Of a stretch of DNA of 37,980 nucleotides, positions 25,008 through 33,300 are shown in pieces. The notes under the pieces were generated by a model. The model was not told the DNA's origin. It made no database searches and saw nothing but the letters and a program-made list of their open reading frames with translations. Position 1 is the first letter of the stretch. Every line of letters starts with the position of its first letter. Origin of the DNA: Tannerellaceae bacterium (GTDB taxonomy: Bacteria > Bacteroidota > Bacteroidia > Bacteroidales > Tannerellaceae); the NCBI GenBank assembly GCA_031280435.1, contig JAITGS010000081.1:1-37980 (forward strand), read 5' to 3'. Both the position numbers and the translations under genes were made by a program.

Positions 25008-25140
25008 GCTCCCTGCAATTGCAGGAGCAAAATGTTGCAGTTACAATGGGCCTATGTAATTACATAGACAAAATGTTGCAGTTACAGTGGCTCTCTGCAA
25101 TTGCAGGAGCAAATGTTGCAGTTACAGTGGCTCCCTGTTC
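25008..25140. repeat. Palindromic array R5 with interchangeable cores
   Basis: ATGTTGCAGTTACA starts at 25032, 25073 and 25113, and palindromic cores are centred near 25018, 25059 and 25100, exactly 41 bp apart. The first and third cores are CTGCAATTGCAG (25013-25024 and 25095-25106); the middle one is CTATGTAATTACATAG (25052-25067), identical to the palindrome at 2804-2819. The connecting sequence stays almost constant while the core changes. The rest of 24887-25293 is AT-rich leader without an evident gene. Confidence 0.85.
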
Positions 25141-25293
25141 TGTTTTTTTTTGCATATTTTTAATTTTAGCCGGCTCATATTTTTTCGGGGACAAAAACAT
25201 GGCTTGTGGCGGCTTCGGATTTTTTCCGCTTCAGAGGACAGGGGAAGATATAACATACAGAAAGAAATATACACTTAAATTATAGCGATATAG

Positions 25294-26385
25294 ATGAAAA
25301 CGAAAATTATTCCGGCCGGCGGATTCCTTGGAGCCGGCAAAACCACGCTGCTGATGAAAGCGGCGGAGATGCTCGCGGCTCGCAACATTCGCGCAGGCCT
25401 TATCACGAACGATCAGGCTCCGGAGCTTGTAGACAGCGCCCTGCTGCGGCATGAGGGCCTCCGGGTGGACGAGCTGAGCGGAAGCTGCTTCTGCTGCAAC
25501 TTCGGCGGCTTTGTTGAGGCCGCCATGAGGCTGCGTAAGGACGAAGGAGCCGAGGTTATCATTGCCGAAGCGGTGGGGAGCTGCACGGATTTGTCGGCCA
25601 CGGTGCTTCAGCCCCTTAAGGCTTATGCGGCCGACGACTTTGAGGTGGCGCCGCTGACGGTGCTGGCCGACCCGCTGCGCCTGAGCCGCATGCTGGACGG
25701 CCGTTCGACGGGATTTCATGCCGATGCCGACTACATCTATGCCAAACAGCCGGAAGAGGCCGATGTGATTCTTATCGGCAAGGCGGACATGTACTGGCCG
25801 GCCGCGGCGATACAGGAGCTGAGTGAGCGGGCTGCCGAAAGGTTCCCGTGGGCCGAGGTGTTTGTCGTAAGCTCCGTGACGGGGCTGGGGATGGACGAAT
25901 GGCTGGACTGTGTCCTCAGCGGAAAGGCCGGCGGGACGCGCATTGCGGAGGTGGACTACGACAGATACGCCAGAGGTGAGGCGGTGCTGGGATGGCTCAA
26001 CGCTACTCTCTTTTTGCAGTCCGATGCCATGGACTGGAACCGGCTGGCGCAATCGCTGATGCAAAGCCTTGCGGACAGCTTCGCGGAGAGGGATTACGGC
26101 ATCGGGCACCTGAAGCTCATCATGGATGATTGCGACGGCTACATTGCAGGCAACCTGACGGCGGCCGACGAGCTTGTCGACATGCGCGGAGCCCTTAAGG
26201 CCGGCCCCAGAGTAAGGCTGACCCTCAACCTGCGCGCGGAGGCCGAGCCGGAAGCCCTTGAGGCCGCCGTACGCGATGTGCTGAGGCCGATTGAGGCCGA
26301 CGGATGCGGCATGGAGCAGGTGGCATGGCGATGCCTGTCGCCCGGACGGCCGCAGCCCACGCATCGCTTCGCGAAAGTTGTATGA
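25294..26385 (+). CDS. COG0523-family G3E GTPase (CobW-like metallochaperone)
   Basis: A 363-residue cytoplasmic protein with Walker A GGFLGAGKTT (residues 9-18), the metal-binding motif C65-F-C67-C68 in GSCFCCNFGG, an EAVGSC switch region and a GKAD guanine-specificity motif. These define the G3E/COG0523 group, which uses GTP hydrolysis to deliver metals such as zinc or cobalt to target proteins. No His-rich metal loop was seen. The MBL hydrolase gene follows by 24 bases and a TonB receptor lies beyond, a setting compatible with metal acquisition or metalloenzyme loading. The metal is unknown. Confidence 0.88.
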   Translation: MKTKIIPAGGFLGAGKTTLLMKAAEMLAARNIRAGLITNDQAPELVDSALLRHEGLRVDELSGSCFCCNFGGFVEAAMRLRKDEGAEVIIAEAVGSCTDLSATVLQPLKAYAADDFEVAPLTVLADPLRLSRMLDGRSTGFHADADYIYAKQPEEADVILIGKADMYWPAAAIQELSERAAERFPWAEVFVVSSVTGLGMDEWLDCVLSGKAGGTRIAEVDYDRYARGEAVLGWLNATLFLQSDAMDWNRLAQSLMQSLADSFAERDYGIGHLKLIMDDCDGYIAGNLTAADELVDMRGALKAGPRVRLTLNLRAEAEPEALEAAVRDVLRPIEADGCGMEQVAWRCLSPGRPQPTHRFAKVV

Positions 26386-26409
26386 CATACATATTATTAT
26401 ATAGACACA

Positions 26410-27288
26410 ATGAAAAGACTTGTTTTGATATGCCTCGCGGCCGCATTGATGCTAAGGGCGGCTGCGCAGGATGAGGCTGCGGTGATTACATATACCGCAG
26501 GCGATTTTTTCGTGAGCATACTGTCCGAAGGCGGCTCAACGGCAAGCGCCGGACTGCTCAAAGGGGCTTCGGCCGGGCAGCTGACGGAGTTTGTGCCGGA
26601 CGGAACCTTTATGCTGGAAACGCAGGTTTTCCTGCTGCGGGCCAAGGGGAAGAACATACTGATCGATACCGGTTACGGCCGCCATCTGTTCGACAACCTG
26701 CTAAAGCCGGGCCTTGCAAGGGAGCAGATCGATGCCGTGATGCTCACCCACCTGCATCCCGACCATACGGGCGGCTTGCTGCTCAAGGGCGAGGCTGCCT
26801 TCCCGAACGCCAAGCTGTATCTGTCGGCGGCGGAATACGGCTACCGCATGGCGCTCTATGAGTCCTCCGCCCTGCGCGCTGCAATCGAAGCCTACGGCGA
26901 CAGGCTCGTACTCTTCGAGCCGGAGGCCATAGACGCTACTGCGGAGGAGCTGCTGCCGGGAATAAGGGCGGTGAAGGCCTACGGACATACTCCCGGACAC
27001 TGCGGATACCTGATAAGCTCCGAGGAGGAGCGCTGGCTGATATGGGGCGACCTTGTACATGCCATGACGATTCAAATGCCTTGCCCCGAAGTGGGCATAG
27101 CCTTCGATGCGGATTCGGAACAGGCGGCGGACAGCCGCAAGGCCATTCTGGAGTATGCGGCAAAGAATAGGATTACGGTCGGAGGCATGCACGTTCCCTT
27201 TCCGGCCGTCGGGACGGTATCCGCGGGCAAGGCGGGCCAGGACGGCGCATTTGTGTTCACGCCTTTGTGTTTATGCGAAGGCTTTTAA
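26410..27288 (+). CDS. Secreted MBL-fold metallo-hydrolase
   Basis: A 292-residue protein with a signal peptide (MKRLVLICLAAALMLRAAAQ). The metallo-beta-lactamase motif HLHPDH has H114, H116, D118 and H119 placed to bind two metals, followed by GHTPGHCGY and WGDLVHAM carrying further ligands. The fold resembles the lactonase-like hydrolase branch rather than true beta-lactamases, but the substrate cannot be inferred. It probably forms an operon with the G3E GTPase upstream, which could metallate a zinc enzyme before export (speculative). Its stop codon is 2 bases from the palindromic element at 27291. Confidence 0.9.
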   Translation: MKRLVLICLAAALMLRAAAQDEAAVITYTAGDFFVSILSEGGSTASAGLLKGASAGQLTEFVPDGTFMLETQVFLLRAKGKNILIDTGYGRHLFDNLLKPGLAREQIDAVMLTHLHPDHTGGLLLKGEAAFPNAKLYLSAAEYGYRMALYESSALRAAIEAYGDRLVLFEPEAIDATAEELLPGIRAVKAYGHTPGHCGYLISSEEERWLIWGDLVHAMTIQMPCPEVGIAFDADSEQAADSRKAILEYAAKNRITVGGMHVPFPAVGTVSAGKAGQDGAFVFTPLCLCEGF

Positions 27289-27290
27289 TC

Positions 27291-27410
27291 GGAACTTCTA
27301 CTAATTGCTTTTTCTGCGTTTCGCTCCGTCGGCAAAATGCTCATGTACTAAAGTACACTCCGCTTTTGCCGCCGTCGCAAGCCTTGAAAAAGCTAATTAT
27401 TAGAAGTGCC
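27291..27410. repeat. Complete ~120-bp palindromic element, copy 2
   Basis: The ends GGAACTTCTACTAATTGC and CTAATTATTAGAAGTGCC are inverted repeats. The middle, GGCAAAATGCTCATGTACT and its partner ending CTTTTGCC, is also palindromic, so the whole element can fold into one long interrupted hairpin. It is about 80-90% identical by eye to 30274-30395. It starts 2 bases after the MBL gene stop and ends 26 bases before the TonB receptor start. Confidence 0.92.
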
Positions 27411-27436
27411 TTAAACTTTTAAACTATTGATAAATT

Positions 27437-29755
27437 ATGAAGAGAATGATTTTTTTACTTGCAGCGCTTACAGGCCTGCACACTACTGCCCAGAATTCGG
27501 GCACACTGCCGACGGACTCGGTTGAGCAAACCGTAAGCCTGGGCAACGTTGTCGTTACAGCTCAGCAGCGCGAGCAGCAGCTGCTCGACGTTCCTGCGGC
27601 TATATCCTCCGTAGGCTCCGCCTTGCTGGAGAATACGCATACAACTACGATGGAGCAGCTCGCTGCCTTCGTTCCCGGCCTTAATGTTAACGTACAGACG
27701 CCGCATCGTCCGTCGCTGTCTATTCGCGGCCTCACAAGCGACGAGGTGAGCCCAACCGCACAGCCGCGGGTGTCTGTCTATTATAACGGAGTGCCTACAA
27801 GCCGTGCGAGCATGGCGCTGGCCGAACTCTACGACATGGACAGGATTGAGGTGCTCAAAGGCCCGCAGGGGACGCTCTTCGGGCGAGGCGCTCAGATTGG
27901 GGCTATCAGCTTGGTGACCAAAAAGCCTGTGTCGGCCTTCGGAGGCTATGTTGCCGCCGGCCTTGGCAACTATGCGGCTAAGGAAACGGAGGCTGCGATT
28001 AATCTGCCGCTGATAAGCAACAAGCTGATGCTCCGCGTAGCCGGCATTTACAGCGCTCACGACGGCTACGTTACTAACCTCTCCGGCGGGAAGCTGAACG
28101 GCAAAAATACGGTTGGCGGAAGGCTGTCGGCCACATGGCTGCCATCGGATAAGCTGAGCGTCGGCCTCGTTGTGAATTATCAGTCGGACGACAATCCGGG
28201 CACGGCCTTCATGTCGAAGAGGTATCCCAACTCTAAGGGCGAGACGGACATCTTTAAGTATGAGGCTTCGCTCGACGCCGGCAAGGAGTGGTTCAACAAA
28301 AGGTCGGTTGCAGGCAGCTCGCTCACGCTCAAATATGCCTTCAGCGAGCTTTACAGCCTTTCGAGCATCACCTCTTATTATAACAACCTCGTGGACCATC
28401 GCTGGGATGGCGACGGATCGGTTGCGCCTGCCATAGACATGGCCGAGTATCTGGATGCAAGCCAGTTTACGCAGGAGCTCAGATTCTCCTTCAGGCCAAA
28501 CGACCGCCTGGAGGGCTTCGTTGGCGCCGGATACTGGAGCGAGGACGTGAGGCAGAAGTACTGGTTCGGCCCGAACGAGCAATACATGGCTTACCTTATC
28601 TTCCAAATGCCGGAGTACATGATAGGCTCCGACGGCGTCCTGGGATTTCCGATGCCGGCCATCCCGGCCGATCCTCAGCTCGGCCCGCTTGCCGGATTAC
28701 CGCTGCCGATCGATCATGAGGAGGAGAGCATAGACGGAGCCCGCAACCGGGCGGCAGACGTCTTCGCGGATTTCACCTACGGCATACTGCCGCAACTGAA
28801 GCTCACGGCCGGAATCCGGGCGACCTACGAGAGCTTCTCCACCTCGCGCGAGGCCTATATGCTGGGCTCAACGCCGTCCATGCTCGGAAACTTGCTGGGC
28901 AGCGCGCCCAACTTCTTCTTTGCGCCTACGCCATACACCGAGATTCAAAAAAGCTTCTGGTCGGGAACATACCGTGCGAATCTGCTCTACGAAATCTGTT
29001 CGAGCTCCAATGTTTTTGCCGGCTATGCCCGCGGACGCCGTCCGAACGTCCTGCAATTCAATTCGGCCGGCCAAAGCGAAACCATGAGCTCCGAAAGCGT
29101 TCACAGCTTCGACCTCGGCTACAAATGGTCCAGGCCGAACAGCCTCTGGCTGGATGCAAACCTCTTCTATCATCTCTACAATAATTTTCAGACGAGCAAA
29201 TGGGACGGCGCCAACTATCTGATTGCCGATGCCGGCAAGGCCACTTCCTACGGCCTGGAGCTAAGCGCCAAGGCGGCCCTCTCCGACTTCCTGGAGCTAT
29301 TCGGAAACTATGCCTGGATACATGCCCGCTTTGACGACACCGACAGCAAGGGCGACCCTCAGGAGTACGCCGGCAAAACCTTCCGCCTCACCCCGGAGCA
29401 TAGCTTCTCGATAGGCCTCAGCGCAAAGGCGCGGCTGTCGAACAGCTTACGGCTCTCCTTCACGCCCACCTACTCCTGGAAGAGCCACATCTGGTTTGAG
29501 GATGCCAACGACCTCCAGCCGGCCGATCCCTCTCTCGCCCGCTTAGAGCAAAACGCCTACGGCCTACTCGGCGCCAACCTCGCCCTGAAGTACGTCCCGC
29601 AGAACATCACCCTCTCCGTCTTCGCCCATAACGCCCTCGGCGAGCAGTACCTCATAGGAGCCGGCAATACCGGCATGATGTTCGGCGTGCCCACCTACGT
29701 CCCCGGCTCGCCGAGGATGATAGGAGCCAGGCTGAGATGGGTCTTCGGTAGCTGA
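27437..29755 (+). CDS. TonB-dependent outer-membrane receptor
   Basis: A 772-residue outer-membrane barrel. A signal peptide (MKRMIFLLAALTGLHTTAQ) is followed by a TonB-box-like stretch (SLGNVVVTAQQREQQ), then a plug domain with DVPAAISSVGS, LSIRGLTSDEV, VYYNGVP, and DRIEVLKGPQGTLFGRGA, and a 22-strand-type barrel ending in an aromatic-rich terminus (PRMIGARLRWVFGS). The length and lack of an N-terminal CarboxypepD-like domain place it with siderophore- or small-ligand receptors rather than SusC. No SusD follows. The neighbouring G3E GTPase hints at metal uptake, but the ligand is not evident. It is preceded by a palindromic element and followed by array R4. Confidence 0.94.
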   Translation: MKRMIFLLAALTGLHTTAQNSGTLPTDSVEQTVSLGNVVVTAQQREQQLLDVPAAISSVGSALLENTHTTTMEQLAAFVPGLNVNVQTPHRPSLSIRGLTSDEVSPTAQPRVSVYYNGVPTSRASMALAELYDMDRIEVLKGPQGTLFGRGAQIGAISLVTKKPVSAFGGYVAAGLGNYAAKETEAAINLPLISNKLMLRVAGIYSAHDGYVTNLSGGKLNGKNTVGGRLSATWLPSDKLSVGLVVNYQSDDNPGTAFMSKRYPNSKGETDIFKYEASLDAGKEWFNKRSVAGSSLTLKYAFSELYSLSSITSYYNNLVDHRWDGDGSVAPAIDMAEYLDASQFTQELRFSFRPNDRLEGFVGAGYWSEDVRQKYWFGPNEQYMAYLIFQMPEYMIGSDGVLGFPMPAIPADPQLGPLAGLPLPIDHEEESIDGARNRAADVFADFTYGILPQLKLTAGIRATYESFSTSREAYMLGSTPSMLGNLLGSAPNFFFAPTPYTEIQKSFWSGTYRANLLYEICSSSNVFAGYARGRRPNVLQFNSAGQSETMSSESVHSFDLGYKWSRPNSLWLDANLFYHLYNNFQTSKWDGANYLIADAGKATSYGLELSAKAALSDFLELFGNYAWIHARFDDTDSKGDPQEYAGKTFRLTPEHSFSIGLSAKARLSNSLRLSFTPTYSWKSHIWFEDANDLQPADPSLARLEQNAYGLLGANLALKYVPQNITLSVFAHNALGEQYLIGAGNTGMMFGVPTYVPGSPRMIGARLRWVFGS

Positions 29756-29800
29756 GGCGCTCCCGGCAAAGAGATTTGCCTGCGAAAAAGGTCGAGATCC

Positions 29801-29994
29801 GGAGCCGGAACATCGATGTTCCGGCTCCGGAAAAAAAATCTGAGAGCGGAACATCGATGTTCCGGCGTCCGGAAAAAAAATCCGGGAGCGGAACATCGAT
29901 GTTCCGGCGTCCGGAAAAAAAATCCGGGAGCAGAACATCGATGTTCCGGCGTCCGGAAAAAAAATCCGGGAGCGGAACATCGATGTTCCGGGGC
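29801..29994. repeat. Palindromic tandem array R4, five 41-42-bp units
   Basis: ACATCGATGT starts at 29810, 29851, 29893, 29935 and 29977. Each core is the perfect palindrome CGGAACATCGATGTTCCG or a one-base variant, joined by GTCCGG, eight A residues and a CCGGGAGC segment. Read on the minus strand, each unit is a hairpin followed by a T-run, so the array could stop transcription from the giant minus-strand gene. It contains no stop codon in the frame opened at 29776, but I do not regard that as a gene. Confidence 0.95.
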
Positions 29995-30173
29995 AAAAAA
30001 GGGACAATTATTGGTGCATATATGCCGAACTGCTCAAAATAGTGCGGAATCGTGAAGCTTATTGGTAATTGCGGCTCTGTGCGGAGAGCTCCCGGCATAG
30101 AGGAATCCGCCGGGCGCCTCAGGCTGCAGCCGGCCGCCGTAAAAGATGTTTTGGGGGGACGGAATATAGCCTA
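29995..30173. other. Gene-free spacer with no recognised feature
   Basis: Between array R4 and the terminator at 30177 I see no convincing gene, promoter or structured RNA. Short GC-rich partial inverted repeats (for example CCGGC around 30092 and GCCGGGC around 30110) are the only visible structure. Confidence 0.5.
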
Positions 30174-30176
30174 CAT

Positions 30177-30216
30177 AAAAAAAGAGCCGGAGGCTGTTTG
30201 CTATTCCCTCCGGCTC
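30177..30216 (-). terminator. Rho-independent terminator of the giant secreted gene
   Basis: On the minus strand GAGCCGGAGG (complement of 30207-30216) pairs perfectly with CCTCCGGCTC (complement of 30184-30193) across a 13-base loop, followed by seven U residues (complement of 30177-30183). It lies about 160 bases beyond the giant gene's stop codon, with the palindromic element in between. Confidence 0.9.
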
Positions 30217-30273
30217 GCTAACTAACACATAGGTAAGTTGGCGTTAAGTATGCGTTTAAGACTATTTTACTAT

Positions 30274-30395
30274 GGAACTTCTACTAATTGCTTTTCCTGC
30301 CTTATAGCTCGGTCGGCAAAATGCTCATGTACTAAAAGTACACTCCGCTTTTGCCTCCGTCGCAGGCCTTGAAAAATCTAATGATTAGAAGTTCC
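30274..30395. repeat. Complete ~120-bp palindromic element, copy 3
   Basis: Same architecture as 27291-27410, with ends GGAACTTCTACTAATTGC and TCTAATGATTAGAAGTTCC and the same GGCAAAATGCTCATGTACT centre. The right 18 bases lie inside the giant minus-strand gene and encode its last five residues (GTSNH) and the TAG stop. Confidence 0.92.
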
Positions 30396-33300
30396 CACTA
30401 CTATTTTTTCCACTTTCAAATCCCCATTCACCATGGCTTTAACGATGTATACATTCCGTCCGGGAAGGCTTAGGCTGTGCCGCGCGTCGCCAACGTTGGG
30501 GTGGTCGTAAATCAGGGCTCCGACGGCATTGTATACCTGAAGCGAGCCTATTGTCCCAGAGGCGGAGCGCAGCTGCAGGGTTTCGCCGTTGACGGCCACA
30601 AAGAAATCGGCTTCCGGCGCCTCCTCCGTCGTCGAGTTGATGCCTGCACCGGTGTAGGAGAATCGCAGGGCGAAACGGTCGGGGAGGTAGATGCTTCCGC
30701 TTGTTCCGGCCGGCCGGCTGAGGCTGAAGGTATATGATGCTGTTTTGCCGAGCTCGATTTGCTTATGGTTTTGCTGCTTGTCGATAAGGATTACATCGTA
30801 TCCGAAGGAATGCAGGCCGGAGAAGTCCAGTACGTATTCGCCCGGATCCTTCACAATCATGGCGAGGCTCACGGTTGTCATGCCGAACTTGCTGCTGTTG
30901 ATGACGAGCGGGACGTTGTCGGCCGAGAGCGTGTATAGCGACAGCGGCATGTCGCCCTCATAATTGTAGGTGACCATAGGCATGTCGTGCCTGTCGTTAG
31001 CGGAATCGTAGGCGCCGGGATGATGCATAAGGGCCGCGTGAGCGCTACGGTTGCCGTTCGAGAGCCTGATGTTAAGAACTCCGCCGGATTTGACCGTCTC
31101 TGCGGCTCTGAGTGAATAGGAGGAAACCGGCGCGGTGGTTGTCCAGTTGGGCGACATCCTTATGTTGGCTATGCCGGCGCCTGCATTCAGTTTCGCCATG
31201 AAGAAGGATTGCAGAGGCGGAATGTACCGCGAGAGGGGCTGCCCGTTGGGCGTGAAGTTGAGAGCGTCGGGATTGTTCACCACAAGCCTGTTGTTTGCGT
31301 CGAGCGCACTGACGATTACGTCGGCCCCCACTTCGCCGTTCCAGATGTAATAGCCGCTATTGAAGATTGTGTTGTTGTTGGCCACGAAGGAATCTATGCT
31401 GAGATAAGCCATGTAGGGATTGACCAACTGTATGAGCCTGTTGTTCGCTCCGCCGGGCTTGTCGCCATAGAAGGGCAGGTTGAAGGTTCCTCCGGCCGAA
31501 AGGCTTGTTCCGTGCGTGATGAACTTCTTGCTGTTTGCCGCACGCGGAGTAGAGGCGGCGGGCGTAGCCGTCGGGTAGGATGTGGAGGTGATGGGGAAGC
31601 GGAGCAGGCTGTCGACCGTCACCGAGTTTTTAGGCACCTTGAGGTTGAACGCCTGTCCGAGAGGCAGCGGCACTCCGGCGTTGGCCGTGGTTGCGGAGAA
31701 TCGGTTCACCGCCGCGGTGTTATCGGGATTATACTGGAAGAAGCTCATGAAGGTCGCTCCCCAGTTAATCACTCCGGAGCTGCTGTAATGATAGTCGCCG
31801 GAGTACATGCTTCCGAGAGGAGCCGACCACATCAGGAAGCGATTGAGCTCGGAGGGCTTGAGCTTTATCTCAACCGATGCATCGTTGTAGGCAAGCATGT
31901 GAGGATTCTTGAGCATGGCCCGGTCTTTCATCTCTATATTGCGGCAGATGGCCGGATCGCTTAGCTCCGGGAAGTTGTTGACGCCGGAGGGAGATGGAAT
32001 CACAACGTCGGTGCATGCTGCGGGGATGAAGCTCACGGGCGATTCGTAGTCCTTTCCTCCTCCGTTGCGCACCATCACCCAGTTGCGCGGGTCGTGCCAT
32101 TTGGTATTGGCAACGCCTGTCCATCGCATCTTCACCGTCGACGTAGGAGTGCTGTTGACAAGTCCGACGGTGAGCTTCCCGCGCGGGAAGTTCATGGCCT
32201 TGTACTTGGCCAGGTCGGTAGCCGAAACTCCGGGCGTGGTGCTGATGTTCTTGGTGACCGGCTTGAGCCAGTAAATAGAGTCGGCGTACATTTCGCCTGT
32301 TACTCGGCTGAGGCCGTCGACCTGAATGGAATCGGGCCAGACCTCATCGTCGTACCATTTGAAAGATACACCGACGGGAATGTTAGGCAGCGATATGGTT
32401 GTTGTTGCTCCGTAGCATCCGGAGAATCCTCCGGCTGAACTTTTGAGGATAAATATATAGACGGTAGCAGTATCATGAACGATGTCGGGCACAGGCAGCG
32501 AGGGGTCGAAATAATCGAGTACGTAGCGGAAAGAGTCTATGTTGGCTGCAAGAGGAGCCCGGTCGTCGTGGTGGTAAACGATTCGGCTGCCGGAACCGGC
32601 CAGGCCGTTGAAGCTGAGGAATCCGCTCACGGGCTGCTTGGATATGTGCGCCGCCGAGAGGGTGAGGTTGTCGAGGAAATAAGGAGTAGACGGAGTGTTA
32701 TAATTCGGGATCATATCATTTCCGAGTACGTCGAGGCTGAGGCTGGTAAATTCCTGGACGGTGAAGTAGTCGTGGTGCGAGTTGAATAGTCCGGCCCTGA
32801 CGGTTTGGTCGCACCAGTCGCAGTCGCGGAAGGCCTTGGCCGATTCGCCCAGCCCCTGTGCGAATTCGGGGCAGGGAAAGGATGTGCCGTACTTGCCGCC
32901 GTTGTATCCGAAGCGCCATGTCTGCACGCCTTCTATCATCTTGCTGTCGTCGCCCAGGCGCACTATGTAGGCATCGTTCAGGTCGGGCACCTGTATCCAG
33001 ATGGTTGTATCCACTCCCGGACGTACTATGAAAGAGTTGCCCAGCGGCAAGGTCGTTCCTATCACGGCATTGGGCGGATACATGGCAGCGAGCGGCTTCG
33101 AGATGATACGGTTCTCGTGCGTGATGGCGCTGTTCTTGTATACGGCAATGGGAGTCTGTCCCGATACGGCCGCTTCGGCGGTAGGCTTGTTTCCTATACG
33201 GATTTCTATGAAGTGATTGCCTCCCTGGCTGCGCATCTTGGGCATGTAGTTCAGGTCGGAGTTGGGCCATATGTAGGCTTCGGTGAGGAAGACGATAGGC

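Noticed and set aside
24887-25285. 132-codon frame directly after the channel stop
   Set aside because: It is composed of REP hairpin and R5 repeat sequence and shows no protein-like features.
29776-30042. 88-codon frame through array R4
   Set aside because: The 14-residue repeats follow from a 42-bp DNA period; there is no domain or plausible start context.
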